Shown here: positions 40,984-49,833 of the stretch, one piece after another | Layout of the letters: the number at the start of each line of letters is the position of its first letter | Numbering within the stretch: the stretch's first letter is position 1 | Assembly: GCF_000021685.1 (NCBI RefSeq) | Contig: NC_011959.1 | Span: 1,426,001-1,490,000, forward strand | Length of the DNA stretch: 64,000 nucleotides | Reading direction: 5' to 3' | Origin: Thermomicrobium roseum DSM 5159 | GTDB lineage: Bacteria > Chloroflexota > Chloroflexia > Thermomicrobiales > Thermomicrobiaceae | Position numbers and translations under genes: made by a program | The notes under the pieces: generated by a model | Database searches by the model: none | Seen by the model: only the letters and a program-made list of their open reading frames with translations | Told to the model about the DNA's origin: nothing

Positions 40984-41715
40984 TCAAAGGCCCAGCGCGA
41001 GACGTTCGATCAAGAGCTGGGGGAGTCTCGCCGCCGCCATCTCGGCCTGCACCGCTTCGATATTGTACGGCACGCGCCGAAAAGTGAGACGCTGCGCCTC
41101 TGGCTCCCAAAGCAGAAAGGCAGCCCGAGGATCCCCATCCCTCGGCTGCCCCACTGATCCCGGGTTCACCAGCAGACGCCCCTCACGCGTGTCGATGACC
41201 ATCCCATCCGACGGCTGCAGTGGTCGCTCACCCCGCTGCGCTGCTTCCTCGCTCAACAGAAACGGCACGTGCGTGTGTCCGAAGAAGCACAAGCGCGTTT
41301 CGAGCAGCCGGAAATTCGCCCGTGCTTGCTCCGTCGTGAACACGTACTCCCATATCGGTGCCCGCAGGCTCCCGTGCACCAGCGTCACTTCGTCGAGAAC
41401 CAGCTTCTCAGGCAAGTTCTCCAAAAAGGCACGGTGCTCGGTTCCCAGCTGCAGCATCGTCCAGCGCAAGGCGTAGCGAGCGGCCGGGTTGAAGCCCTCC
41501 AGCGGTAAGCGTCCTGAGCAAGCGGCATCGTGGTTCCCCAGCACGGTCGCCGGGCCGGCGACTTCCCGGATGCGTTCGACGCACTCGCGCGGCCGCGGGC
41601 CGTACCCAACGACATCCCCCAAACACCAGACACGATCCACCGGGCCAGCCGCTGCGAGGACCGCTTCCAACGCTTCCAGGTTGCCGTGGATGTCCGAGAC
41701 GACGAGAACGCGCAT
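40984..41715 (-). CDS. Calcineurin-like metallophosphoesterase (YfcE-type)
   Basis: A 243-residue two-metal phosphoesterase. All five blocks are visible: VVSDIHGNLEAL (D-x-H), CLGDVVGYGPRPRECV (GD), VLGNHDAAC (GNHD), LVHGSL (H) and FGHTHVPFL (GHTH). The residues after the GD block match the small YfcE/YkuE-like prokaryotic group. The substrate is unknown, possibly a cyclic nucleotide. First gene of the minus-strand group that continues with UspA and two TrkA genes. Confidence 0.88.
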   Translation of the reverse strand: MRVLVVSDIHGNLEALEAVLAAAGPVDRVWCLGDVVGYGPRPRECVERIREVAGPATVLGNHDAACSGRLPLEGFNPAARYALRWTMLQLGTEHRAFLENLPEKLVLDEVTLVHGSLRAPIWEYVFTTEQARANFRLLETRLCFFGHTHVPFLLSEEAAQRGERPLQPSDGMVIDTREGRLLVNPGSVGQPRDGDPRAAFLLWEPEAQRLTFRRVPYNIEAVQAEMAAARLPQLLIERLALGL

Positions 41716-41989
41716 CGCTCCTCTCCTTTCGAGGGTACTCCAAGCACGCCAGTACGGCGAGACGAGCGCGCTCGCACCGGTCGGTCACACGCTTTTTCGG
41801 CGCCGAGCCACCGCTCGACGAGTGTAGCGAGGGCGCTACTTTTCCATCACACGCTCGCCGGTACTTCCAGCGAAGGCGGGACACCTGCCGAGGGCAACCC
41901 CGGTTTCTGACAATGCCCGCGAGGCGATGATGCTCGTCCTCGAGTGGTACCATGGAAACTGCCGGTACCGCCGGGGAAGGAGGGAAACG

Positions 41990-42679
41990 ATGGTCCAAGC
42001 AGGAAACGACTGGAAGCTCTGGAGCGTGCTCGCCGGCGGGACTGCAGTGACGATCGTCGCAGCGCTCGTCGCACGCCGGCGACGCCGCCGCACCTTGCGC
42101 GAGCGACTCGCTCAGGAAATCGACCTGGAATCGACGCTGACTTCGCTCCGCGAGGCCGTGCAGGAGGTGCGCGAGCGCCTGCCAGTCCACGACGGCAAGG
42201 TCGCACGCTCCATCTGGCGCAAGCGCGTCAAGCCGCTCGTTCAGCAGACTGCCCGCACCCTGCCGGAACACGCCCGCAGCGCGACTGCGGTCCTGGAAGC
42301 CGAACGGGCAGCGGTGGAAAAACTGCAGCGCCAAATCTTGCCCGCCACCGAGCAAGCTGCGCGTCAGGCAGCACTGACGGCCGAGCGAGCGCTCCAGCGT
42401 GCTGCTGAAAGCGCTCGCACTGTCCCCAAGCGTCTCCCGCTGCCCTCCGCTCGCTCTCGCCGGTCAGGACTGCTCGCCCGACTCGCTGCCGGTGCGCGTG
42501 ACACTGCTGCCCTCGGCTTTTGGATGGGCGCGGCAGCTGCTCTGGTCTACTTTGGTCTGCTTCGACCGGAGCAGCGCGAGCGACTCCAGCAGGGCGCGAG
42601 CTCGTTCGTTACCCAGCTCCGTGAGCTGTGGGCCGATTTCTCCTTCAGCGAGGAGCCACTCCCCGAGTTCACGGAGTGA
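41990..42679 (+). CDS. Hypothetical membrane protein with two helices and an Ala/Arg-rich coiled-coil region
   Basis: A 229-residue protein. One N-terminal membrane helix (WSVLAGGTAVTIVAALVA) is followed by a basic RRRRRR stop-transfer segment, a long amphipathic helix rich in Ala, Arg, Glu and Gln (about 45-165), and a second helix near residue 182 (DTAALGFWMGAAAALVYFGLL). Both termini may be cytosolic. GAAGGAGGG precedes the ATG. No domain recognised; the layout resembles proteins that stabilise membrane curvature or envelope, by composition only. Confidence 0.6.
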   Translation: MVQAGNDWKLWSVLAGGTAVTIVAALVARRRRRRTLRERLAQEIDLESTLTSLREAVQEVRERLPVHDGKVARSIWRKRVKPLVQQTARTLPEHARSATAVLEAERAAVEKLQRQILPATEQAARQAALTAERALQRAAESARTVPKRLPLPSARSRRSGLLARLAAGARDTAALGFWMGAAAALVYFGLLRPEQRERLQQGASSFVTQLRELWADFSFSEEPLPEFTE

Positions 42680-42709
42680 GCAGCCGGGAGTTCGCCCTTC
42701 TGGAAACGT

Positions 42710-42748
42710 GGAGCGAGCCGGCGATCGCGGTGAGCGCCGGCCCGCTCC
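42710..42748. terminator. Terminator hairpin between the membrane protein and ArsR genes
   Basis: A 14-bp stem with one A-C mismatch (42710-42723 and 42735-42748) and an 11-nt loop. Confidence 0.6.
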
Positions 42749-42800
42749 ACGGGGTACTCGTTCGATGTTCCCACTCAGATAGTCGGCACCTGCCACGTGG

Positions 42801-42832
42801 GTCGTAGTGCGACGGCACGTTCCCGGTACACT
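42801..42832 (+). promoter_or_regulatory. Possible promoter/operator of the ArsR-type operon
   Basis: TACACT (42827-42832) resembles a -10 box 19 bp ahead of the start. An imperfect dyad GTCG-TAGTG-CGAC (42801-42813) lies in the -35 position and would suit autorepression. Both are weak. Confidence 0.3.
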
Positions 42833-42850
42833 TCTCTCGGGAGGCGAGGT

Positions 42851-43276
42851 ATGCACGATGAGAGCGACACGCGCCATGAACTCGAGCGGTTCCACCGTCG
42901 CGTGGCCCGCGGAGCGAAGCTCGAACGGGCCTCGAGCACCGAACTCGCCCCGGAAGTGCTGGCCCGCTTTCTCAACGCGTTGGCCGATCCGACCCGCCTG
43001 CGCATCGTCGAACTCCTCGCTCGCGAAGGAGAACTCCACGTCAGCGCGCTCGTCGAGCGACTCCAGCAGCCCCAAGGACGCGTTTCGACGCATCTCGCTT
43101 GCCTGCGGACCTGTGGACTCGTGCAGGTCCGCCAGGATGGGAAATATCGCTTTTACACCATCGCGGATCACCGCATCCCTGCCTTGCTCGCGCTGGCCCG
43201 CGACTTGGCTCTTCCCTACGCTGCAGCGATCGCGACGTGCCGAGTCGCCGCACGCCGCTGTTCCTCGGAGGATTGA
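42851..43276 (+). CDS. ArsR/SmtB-family thiol metal sensor, CmtR-like
   Basis: A 141-residue winged-helix repressor. The core runs ALADPTRLRIVELL through GRVSTHLACLRTCGLVQVRQDGKYRFYTI. Cys84 and Cys88 lie in the recognition-helix CxxxC arrangement described for the Cd/Pb sensor CmtR, and Cys130 and Cys137 in the C-terminal tail could supply further ligands. The sensor probably releases DNA when Cd, Pb or Hg binds. GGGAGGCGAGG precedes the ATG. The next genes encode two membrane proteins, the second a CcdA-like thiol transporter, 3 bp and 5 bp-scale spacing apart, indicating an operon. Confidence 0.85.
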   Translation: MHDESDTRHELERFHRRVARGAKLERASSTELAPEVLARFLNALADPTRLRIVELLAREGELHVSALVERLQQPQGRVSTHLACLRTCGLVQVRQDGKYRFYTIADHRIPALLALARDLALPYAAAIATCRVAARRCSSED

Positions 43277-43279
43277 CGG

Positions 43280-43489
43280 ATGCGTCAACTCGTTCGTGCG
43301 CTGCTCACTCCGTGCCGCCTCGGATGGCTCACCGTCGCACTGGCGATCGCCGCCTACGGCTTCTCGACTGCACAATGGGCACTCCTCATCGTAGCCCTCG
43401 CCCCGCTGCTCGGCACCCTGGCTGCACTTGTGATCGCACGGCGCAGCCTGACCTGCACGCTTCCCGAGGAGGTCCGGTCGCGTGAGTGA
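43280..43489 (+). CDS. Small membrane protein, 69 residues, in the ArsR-CcdA operon
   Basis: Two predicted membrane helices (about 12-28 and 31-53) joined by a tight turn, with Cys13 at the start of helix 1 and Cys60 after helix 2. The topology and cysteine spacing recall small mercury-type carriers such as MerF/MerT but without their CC pair in the same position, so this is only a resemblance. It begins 3 bp after the ArsR gene and overlaps the CcdA gene by 8 bp, so translation is coupled. Confidence 0.6.
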   Translation: MRQLVRALLTPCRLGWLTVALAIAAYGFSTAQWALLIVALAPLLGTLAALVIARRSLTCTLPEEVRSRE

Positions 43490-44216
43490 GTTCCAAACGG
43501 TCGTCGCGGCCTGGCTCGCGACGGTCGCGGGATGGCTTCCCTTCGGCTATGCCTTCGGTGCCGGCATGCTGGCAGCGGTCAATCCCTGTGGCTTCGCGAT
43601 GCTCCCGGCGTATCTCGCCTTGTATCTCGGTCTCGACGACGACCGGTCAGCGAGCGCTCCCGCGCGACTGGGCCGCGCACTGCTCGTCGGTAGTGCTGTC
43701 TCGTTCGGCTTCTCAACTTTGTTTGTCCTGGTCGGTCTCGTTGTCTCGCTCGGTGGCAGCTTCCTCTTCCCGGTCATGCCCTGGGTCGGCATGAGTATCG
43801 GCATTGTCCTCATCCTGATGGGGATCGCGATGTTCTCCGGGCGGGTCATCGCACCGACCCAGTTCGAGCGACTCGCCGACCGCTTGATGCGCCGCGGGGA
43901 ACGATCGGTCCGAGCCTTCTATCTCTTCGGTCTCGCCTACGGCCTGGCCTCGCTGAGTTGCACCTTTCCTGTCTTCATGATCGCTGCTGGAAGTGCCCTC
44001 TTGAGCGGTGATCTGTCGCGGGGAACCCTGCAGCTAGCCACGTACAGTCTGGGGATGGCGAGCGTCATCGTCGCCCTGACCGTTGCGCTGGCTTTCCTGC
44101 GCCTCGGGCTCGTGCGGGTGCTCCGACGGGCTATCCCCTATGTGCAGAGCGCAGCAGCCGCCTTGCTGGTCTTCGCGGGCATGACGATCCTCCTCTACTG
44201 GTCGTCATATCGCTGA
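43482..44216 (+). CDS. CcdA/DsbD-like thiol-disulfide membrane protein
   Basis: A 244-residue membrane protein with six helices of the CcdA/DsbD-beta family. NPCGFAMLPAYLALYLG (Cys36) and SLSCTFPVFM (Cys160) provide the paired redox cysteines used to pass electrons across the membrane. In bacterial mercury operons and some others a CcdA-like gene stands beside a thiol-binding regulator, so here a metal-resistance role is more likely than cytochrome c assembly: no ccs or resA genes are present. Start GTG at 43482 overlaps the small membrane gene. Confidence 0.85.
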   Translation: MSEFQTVVAAWLATVAGWLPFGYAFGAGMLAAVNPCGFAMLPAYLALYLGLDDDRSASAPARLGRALLVGSAVSFGFSTLFVLVGLVVSLGGSFLFPVMPWVGMSIGIVLILMGIAMFSGRVIAPTQFERLADRLMRRGERSVRAFYLFGLAYGLASLSCTFPVFMIAAGSALLSGDLSRGTLQLATYSLGMASVIVALTVALAFLRLGLVRVLRRAIPYVQSAAAALLVFAGMTILLYWSSYR

Positions 44217-44247
44217 GCACCTGGATCGAGCATGGAGAAGCCTGAGC

Positions 44248-45090
44248 ATGAGTTGCAGCGTGAGCAGCCAGCAGGTGAGCAGACTTCCTGGCACCATCGC
44301 GCTGATCGGTTCCGGGGAGACAGCGCATGCTGGCCGGCAGGCCTTTGCCGCGTTGTTCGCTCAGCTGCAGCCACCGGTCCGGGTCGCGATCGTGGAGACC
44401 CCGGCCGGTTTCCAACCGAACGCAGCGCTCGTCGCGCGCCGGCTCGCTCGATTCCTGTATGAGCATCTTCCGGAATTTGCGCCTGAGGTCCGCTTCGTCC
44501 CGGCTCGCCAGCGGGGGAGCATCTACGATCCCGATTCCCCGCTCGTCGCTGAGCCGCTCGAGTGGGCCGACTGTGCCGTTGCCGGGCCGGGGAGTCCGAC
44601 CTACATGGTGCGCCACCTCGCCGGAACGTTGACCTGGCGCCTGCTCGTCGAACGCTGGTCGAGTGGGCTCCGCCTCGCCTTCGCCAGCGCCGCTGCGCTC
44701 GCGATCAGCCGCTTCACCCTGCCGGTGTACGAGATCTTCAAGGCTGGAGCTGACCTGCATTGGGTTCAGGGGCTCGATCTGCTCGGCCCGCTCGGTTATT
44801 CGCTGGCCATCGTCCCTCATTGGAACAACCGCGAAGGTGGGGACGAACTCGACACGAGCCGCTGCTTCATGGGGCAAGAACGGTTCGCGGCTCTCCGTCG
44901 CCTCCTGCCGTCCGGAACCGTGATTCTCGGCATCGACGAGCACACCGTGTGCGTGCTCGATTTCGCGGATCGCTCCGGTCGGGTTCTCGGTAGCGGCGCG
45001 GTGACGCTGCTGACTACCGAGCGCGAGTTCGTCTTCGATCGTGGCGAGCGATTCCCACTCGACCTTCTCGCCTCACCGACTGTTCGCTGA
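44248..45090 (+). CDS. Peptidase S51/cyanophycinase-like class I glutamine amidotransferase-fold protein
   Basis: A 280-residue protein. GTIALIGSGETAHAGRQAFAALFAQ resembles the N-terminus of S51 peptidases and cyanophycinases, and the strand-turn after AFASAAALAISRF sits where family members have the nucleophile elbow (GxSAG), here A-S-A-A-A. DCAVAGPGSPTYMVRHLAG is the usual glycine-rich pocket. Catalysis is therefore plausible but the elbow is non-standard. A bound His/Glu set (HWNNREGGDELDTSR; GIDEHTVCVLD) follows. Substrate unknown; cyanophycin or aspartyl peptides are possible. The 3' end overlaps the convergent MFS gene by 18 bp. Confidence 0.75.
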   Translation: MSCSVSSQQVSRLPGTIALIGSGETAHAGRQAFAALFAQLQPPVRVAIVETPAGFQPNAALVARRLARFLYEHLPEFAPEVRFVPARQRGSIYDPDSPLVAEPLEWADCAVAGPGSPTYMVRHLAGTLTWRLLVERWSSGLRLAFASAAALAISRFTLPVYEIFKAGADLHWVQGLDLLGPLGYSLAIVPHWNNREGGDELDTSRCFMGQERFAALRRLLPSGTVILGIDEHTVCVLDFADRSGRVLGSGAVTLLTTEREFVFDRGERFPLDLLASPTVR

Positions 45091-46386
45091 CGCGCCGTCG
45101 GCATCTCGATCGCTCACCATCCGCCGCCCTGGCCACGTTTCTGGAGCCGCCAGCCAGAACAGCCCGCCCAGTCCGACGATCAGGACAGCTGTCGCCACGA
45201 GTGTCGCGCGAATGCCGATCGTTTCCGCCGCGAGCCCCAGCACGGTCGGTCCTACCACGTACCCGAGTTCGGAGAGCATCCGATAGGCGCTCATCGCCGC
45301 CGCTGTCATGCCTGGCGGGGAGACATCCGCCGCGTAGGCGGCTGGTGCCCCTCCCCCGATCCCGCTGGCCAGAGCCCACGTGACGCATGCTAGGAGAAAC
45401 CATGGATACGACGAGGCGAAGGCGAATCCGACGAGGCCGAGCCCGCTGAACAACGTTGCCGGCGCGATGACGACCTTGCGCCCGAACGTATCGAGCAGGA
45501 CGCCAGCCGGATACGCCATGACCAGCGACACGACGCTCACTGCCGCCAGACCGAAGCCGATCTGCGAGGGGCTGAGCCCGATCTCGCGCTCCGCTCGCAG
45601 CGGGACGAGCGTGAAGAGTGCGCCCGTTCGGGCGAAGAAATTCCCGAAGGTGACGAGTCCGATGAGCACTAGCGGTCGATGCCGCAGCACGCTCACCAAC
45701 TGGCGCCTGAAGACGAACTCGTTGCCCTGGGCAGGTTCACGAGCACCAGCTGGTCGCGTCTCGGGCAGGCGCCAGAGCGCCAGCACCGCGACGATCGCGC
45801 CGACGAAACCGTAGACCCAGAAGGGAGCACTCAGGCCTCCATACTGTGCCAAAAAGCCACCAGGGATCGGCCCGAAGCCGACAGCGAACAGGAAGACAGC
45901 CTGGTAGATCGCCATCGTCCGACCGCGTGTCGCTGGTTCGGTGATATCGGCCAGCACGATTTGCCCACTGGTGAGCACCATCGATGCGCCGCTTCCCGCG
46001 ACGAATCGACCGACGAGAAAAATCGGATAGGAGGGGGCGAGCGCACAGAGAATATTGCCCAAAACCGTCGCCAGGCCACCGGCGAATAACGACCACCGAC
46101 GCCCCGCTCGATCGGCGATCCAGCCAGCCGGAGCCGATGACGTGAAGCGGGCGAGACCATAGACCGCGATCGCCAGGCCGATCAGCGCTTCGGAGACACC
46201 GTAGGCTTGCGCATAGAGCGGAACGACCGGCACGATGCTCCCGAAACCGAGCTGGTTGATGCCGACGATCGCGGAAATCCAGACCAGTACGCGGTTGATC
46301 CGGTACCATGAACGCAGCGCGCCTGGTCCTGGCTCGAGCACCCGGGCCAGTCGCATCAGCAGTTCCTTCCGCACCTGATCGAGCAA
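45073..46386 (-). CDS. Major facilitator superfamily transporter
   Basis: A 437-residue MFS carrier with about twelve helices. Conserved loops are visible: GWIADRAGRRWSLFAGG (helices 2-3), the helix 5 GPIPGGFLAQYGG, and in the second half GVLLDTFGRKVVIAPA. The pattern fits drug/metabolite exporters of the DHA1-like group. Either the start at 46386 or the ATG 30 bp downstream (46356) could be used. The 5' end faces the plus-strand cupin gene across a 26-bp gap, so the two may share a regulatory region. Confidence 0.85.
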   Translation of the reverse strand: MLDQVRKELLMRLARVLEPGPGALRSWYRINRVLVWISAIVGINQLGFGSIVPVVPLYAQAYGVSEALIGLAIAVYGLARFTSSAPAGWIADRAGRRWSLFAGGLATVLGNILCALAPSYPIFLVGRFVAGSGASMVLTSGQIVLADITEPATRGRTMAIYQAVFLFAVGFGPIPGGFLAQYGGLSAPFWVYGFVGAIVAVLALWRLPETRPAGAREPAQGNEFVFRRQLVSVLRHRPLVLIGLVTFGNFFARTGALFTLVPLRAEREIGLSPSQIGFGLAAVSVVSLVMAYPAGVLLDTFGRKVVIAPATLFSGLGLVGFAFASSYPWFLLACVTWALASGIGGGAPAAYAADVSPPGMTAAAMSAYRMLSELGYVVGPTVLGLAAETIGIRATLVATAVLIVGLGGLFWLAAPETWPGRRMVSDRDADGASANSR

Positions 46387-46412
46387 GACAACCGACAGCA
46401 GGGGAGGTCACC

Positions 46413-46739
46413 ATGCAGGAGACGATCCGCGTCACGCGCTGGAACACCCCACAGCCACCGACGAGCGCGGAACTCGAGGCTGCTCTGGCCGCTGAGGGAT
46501 TGCGCGGTTATTACTGGTCGAACGCTCCTGGTGATCGCTATGCCCCGCACTCCCACCCCTACCACAAGGTTCTCTACGTCGTGAGTGGCTCGATCACCTT
46601 TTTCGTGGACGAGCGCGAGGCGATCGAGTTGGGGCCAGGTGACCGCCTCGATCTCCCGGCAGGAACCGTGCACAGCGCGGTCGTCGGCCCCCGTGGGGTC
46701 ACGTGCTTGGAGGCTCACCGTCCGGTCTCATCCTGTTGA
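46413..46739 (+). CDS. Small cupin-fold protein
   Basis: A 108-residue single cupin. YAPHSHPYHKVLYVVSGSITFFVDE contains the first cupin motif with its His ligands, and PGDRLDLPAGTVHSAVVGPRGV the second with Pro-x-x-x-x-H. The protein likely binds a divalent metal; a sugar or organic-acid isomerase/dioxygenase activity or a sensing role is possible. GGGGAGG precedes the ATG at 46413. Its end overlaps the convergent MFS gene by 12 bp. Confidence 0.85.
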   Translation: MQETIRVTRWNTPQPPTSAELEAALAAEGLRGYYWSNAPGDRYAPHSHPYHKVLYVVSGSITFFVDEREAIELGPGDRLDLPAGTVHSAVVGPRGVTCLEAHRPVSSC

Positions 46740-47951
46740 CGAAGGGGACCGCCCCATCGTGGCCGGGATCAGCAACGCGAACGGTACCCCGGCCAACGAG
46801 GCGCCGACCGTCAGCCAGAACGCTCGCTCGATACCGATCGCCTCGGCCACGGCACCGAAGGCGAGCGCGATGATGCTTTGAGCAACGAAACTGGTCGCGA
46901 GCGTGAAGCCAGACAGCGGGCCACGGGCTTCGGGGGCAATGTCGTTCGCCAGTGCCAGCGTCACCGAGCGCGGCGGTGTTGCAAAAACCCCGATCAGAAC
47001 CAGCAGCGGCAGCATGAGCCAACTCCCGTTTTCGATAGCCAGGTAGAGCGCGAGGAGCGGCGCGGTCCCGAGCGAGGAGAGGAGCAACGCGCCGCGTCGT
47101 CCCACCCAGTCGGAGAGCGATCCCCCGACCAGCCCGCCGATGATTCCACTGGCATAGAAGGCAGACAGGGCCAGTCCACCGTACCACTCGCTCCGACCAC
47201 GCTGGAGAAGATATTCGACCAGAAAGAAGCTGGGGGGTGTCACTGCTGCGGTATTCGCCACAACCGATCCCAGGAGCCCGATGAACGGTCGCTGGCGCTC
47301 GCGGATGAGCCGCCACAACTGAACTTGGCCAGCGTGCCGCCGCGCGATCGCGTCGCTCGCCTCGGTCCGGAGTCGCAGGAAGAGCGTCGCTGAGGCGGCG
47401 AGGCCGACGAGCATGACGAGCGGCATCCCGTCCAAGGTGAAATGTGCGATCACTGCGGTCAGCAGGATGGGTGCGACTGTCCGCGCCAACTCACCACCGG
47501 CCATGAAGATCGCCATAGCCCGACCGAGCCGCTGTCCACCGAACTCGCCGACCAACGCCACAGCCGGCGCATGGAAGGCAGCCGAGGCAAGTCCCGAAAC
47601 GAGGAGGAGCACGAGGGCGACGGCGAAGTGCGGTGCGATCCCGATGGAAGAGAGCGCGAGCGCCGCGACTGCCGGCGAGAGCACGACGAACCAGCGGCGG
47701 CTCGTCCGGTCCGCCACGTAGCCGAGAAACGGCTGCACGATCGAAGGAAGCTGCTGTGCAGGAACCATGGCGCTGGCCCAGAACAGCGAGACCCCGAGCT
47801 TCGCCTGGATCGCCGGAACCAGGACGCCGAGGAACGAAGGATAGAGGTCATGAGCGAAGTGCGCCCACGACATGAGCAACACGCCGCGCGCGTCCCAAAT
47901 GGCTGGCGTGCCGACTGCTCGCGGGCGCGCAGCGGCTGCCTCCGTCCCCAT
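46728..47951 (-). CDS. MFS transporter, fosmidomycin-resistance-like
   Basis: A 407-residue MFS carrier. FAHDLYPSFLGVLVPAIQAKLGVS and FLGYVADRTSRRWFVV resemble the fosmidomycin-resistance (Fsr) exporter group, and the second-half signature GGSLSDWVGRRGALLL is conserved. The start at 47951 follows GAGGAGGAAGG; the frame is open 99 bp further upstream without hydrophobic sequence. Substrate is inferred only. Divergent from the E2-like gene with a 455-bp gap between them. Confidence 0.82.
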   Translation of the reverse strand: MGTEAAAARPRAVGTPAIWDARGVLLMSWAHFAHDLYPSFLGVLVPAIQAKLGVSLFWASAMVPAQQLPSIVQPFLGYVADRTSRRWFVVLSPAVAALALSSIGIAPHFAVALVLLLVSGLASAAFHAPAVALVGEFGGQRLGRAMAIFMAGGELARTVAPILLTAVIAHFTLDGMPLVMLVGLAASATLFLRLRTEASDAIARRHAGQVQLWRLIRERQRPFIGLLGSVVANTAAVTPPSFFLVEYLLQRGRSEWYGGLALSAFYASGIIGGLVGGSLSDWVGRRGALLLSSLGTAPLLALYLAIENGSWLMLPLLVLIGVFATPPRSVTLALANDIAPEARGPLSGFTLATSFVAQSIIALAFGAVAEAIGIERAFWLTVGASLAGVPFALLIPATMGRSPSSTG

Positions 47952-48406
47952 CGCCTTCCTCCTCGCCAAGGATCGACCGGAGCCGCAGATCGGCTCGCGA
48001 CAGCTGTCGCACCAGTATAGGCCCCTTCGCTGCCCGTGCGGCATCGCCATTCCACAGTGCCGAACGACGCCCGCTCACTACCAGCTGCTCACCCAGTCGG
48101 ACACGCCCGGCCAGGAGGCGAACCAGGGCACGCGCCAGGCAGAGTTCGCGCGTGCGCGGCGGACGAGCTCCCGTTTCTCCGGCGCGACATCGTCGGGCAT
48201 ACCGGGGATCGCGACGTTGGCCGACGAAACCTGCTGACCGCGGGGGCAGGGGGTACCCCAGGGTGCTGCTGCCAGCCTCGCGCTGCCGTCGCGCGAGCGA
48301 GCAGGTCCGAGACCGAGGGCTCGGCCAGGTCTTGACACTGGCCACTCAGCGCATTACCTTGGAGATGAAAACACCCGTCGAGCAAACGAGCGAATGGGCG
48401 ACCGGT
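47952..48406. other. Divergent gap ahead of the E2-hydrolase operon
   Basis: Contains the TTGACA promoter element at 48332-48360 and a possible 40-codon minus-strand frame (48078-48200, MPDDVAPEKREL start) that uses neighbour-like codons but has no ribosome-binding site or recognised family. No RNA gene is seen. Confidence 0.45.
48332..48360 (+). promoter_or_regulatory. Possible promoter of the E2-hydrolase operon
   Basis: A perfect -35 hexamer TTGACA (48332-48337), 17-bp spacer, then TACCTT (48355-48360), a poor -10. A poor -10 behind a strong -35 is common at activator-dependent promoters. Confidence 0.4.
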
Positions 48407-49819
48407 ATGGCGACAGTACTCGTGGTTCCGAAGCTCGGCCTGACCATGACCGAAGGGCGGATCGGTCGGTGGCTCAAGCGTCCCGGTGAGACCGTCAGTG
48501 CTGGCGAGCCAGTTCTCGAGGTCGAAACCGAGAAGTTGACCGTGGAAGTGGAAGCTCCCGCCTCGGGCATTCTGGCCCATGTGCTGGCCGAGGAAGGTGC
48601 AGTGCTCCCGGTCGCTGCGCCGATCGCCGTCATCGCCGAGCCCGGCGAGACGGTCGATCTCAGCACGATCGTCCCAGGATCCCCCACTGCGACGCTCACG
48701 AGTACAGCCCCGATAGCGAGTGGAGCCAGTAGCCTCCCGACGCCAAGCGAGCGACCGGTGACCGAGGGTGGGGAGGTCCGCGCCACGCCAGCAGCCCGCA
48801 AGCTGGCCCGCGAGCATGGGATCGATCTGCGGCACATCCGAGGAACCGGTCCCGGTGGGCGGATCACGGCTGAGGACATCGAGCGGTATTTGGCGACGCG
48901 CACTGCTCCAGGCTGGCCGCGCGGCGAAACCGTGCGCTTCTGGAGCGACGGGTACGCGCTGGCCGGAGAACTCTTCCTACCTACTCATCTTCCCCTGCCA
49001 CGACCAGGAATCGTGCTCTGCACCGGCATCCATGGCATCAAGGAACTGGGAATACCGCTCTTGGCGCAGGCGTTGGCCGATGCTGGCTTCGCCGTCCTCA
49101 CGTTCGATTACCGCGGCTTCGGAGCGAGCGAAGGACCACGTGGGCGCCTCATCCCGTCCGAGCGAATCCGGGATGCGCGCGCTGCACTCACCTTCCTCGA
49201 AACGCACCCAGCGGTCGATCCGCAGCGACTGGCCATCGGCGGTCTGAGCATGGGTGGTGCGCACGCTCTTTCGGTCGCAGCACGCGACGAGCGCGTGCGC
49301 GCGTGCGTGGCGCTCGCGCCGGTGACCGATGGACGCCGCTGGCTGCGGAGCCTCCGCGCTGAATGGCAGTGGCGGCTCTTCTTGGAAGAGATCGCTCTCG
49401 ACCGCCGCGCTCGCGTGCAGAGCAGAATGTCCCGGCATGTGCCGCTCTCCACGATCATGCCGCCCGATCCGGAGACCGAGATGACCATGCGCGAGATGGC
49501 CAAACGGTTTCCTGACCTCGTCGTCGAGCCCGAGGTGACGCTCGAATCGGCTGAGGCGCTCCTGGAGTACCAGCCCGAACGGGAGATCGATCGGATCGCA
49601 CCGCGCCCGCTCCTCCTCGTCCACGGACGGCAGGACGTGCTCGTCGCGCCGGACGAATCGCTCGTCGCTTTCCAGCGCGCGGGAGAACCCAAGCGACTCG
49701 TGTTGCTCGAGGGGATGGGGCACTTCAATTGGCTCAATTCCCAGCACCCGGTCTTCGGGCGCGTGCTCGGCGAGCTCACGAACTGGCTCGAGGTATGGCT
49801 GGTGAACAGAGCGGACTGA
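48407..49819 (+). CDS. E2-like fusion: lipoyl domain, E1/E3-binding domain and serine alpha/beta hydrolase
   Basis: A 470-residue fusion. Residues 1-78 are a lipoyl domain with the lipoylated Lys43 in ETEKLTVEV. A Thr/Ser/Pro linker (79-120) leads to a peripheral-subunit-binding domain (about 124-162; ATPAARKLAREHGIDL, GTGPGGRITAEDI). Residues 172-470 are an alpha/beta hydrolase with nucleophile Ser281 (GGLSMGGA), Asp410 (HGRQDVLVAP) and His439 (GMGHFNW). The usual acyltransferase domain of 2-oxoacid dehydrogenase E2 is absent. AcoC, the acetoin dehydrogenase E2, also has a hydrolase-fold catalytic part, but this one more closely resembles dienelactone-hydrolase/YqiA-type esterases. Start at 48407 (MATVLVVPKLGLTMTEG) matches E2 starts; an upstream ATG at 48365 is possible. 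Confidence 0.85.
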   Translation: MATVLVVPKLGLTMTEGRIGRWLKRPGETVSAGEPVLEVETEKLTVEVEAPASGILAHVLAEEGAVLPVAAPIAVIAEPGETVDLSTIVPGSPTATLTSTAPIASGASSLPTPSERPVTEGGEVRATPAARKLAREHGIDLRHIRGTGPGGRITAEDIERYLATRTAPGWPRGETVRFWSDGYALAGELFLPTHLPLPRPGIVLCTGIHGIKELGIPLLAQALADAGFAVLTFDYRGFGASEGPRGRLIPSERIRDARAALTFLETHPAVDPQRLAIGGLSMGGAHALSVAARDERVRACVALAPVTDGRRWLRSLRAEWQWRLFLEEIALDRRARVQSRMSRHVPLSTIMPPDPETEMTMREMAKRFPDLVVEPEVTLESAEALLEYQPEREIDRIAPRPLLLVHGRQDVLVAPDESLVAFQRAGEPKRLVLLEGMGHFNWLNSQHPVFGRVLGELTNWLEVWLVNRAD

Positions 49820-49833
49820 GAGGGAGGTGCATC

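Noticed and set aside
42851..44216. Interpretation of the CcdA gene as cytochrome c biogenesis
   Set aside because: No ccs, resA or cytochrome genes are nearby, and a CxxxC ArsR sensor leads the operon, so metal or thiol stress fits better.
48078..48200. Possible 40-residue minus-strand protein in the gap before the E2-like operon
   Set aside because: Codons look ordinary for this genome, but there is no ribosome-binding site, no recognised family and no conserved neighbour; it may be a chance frame.
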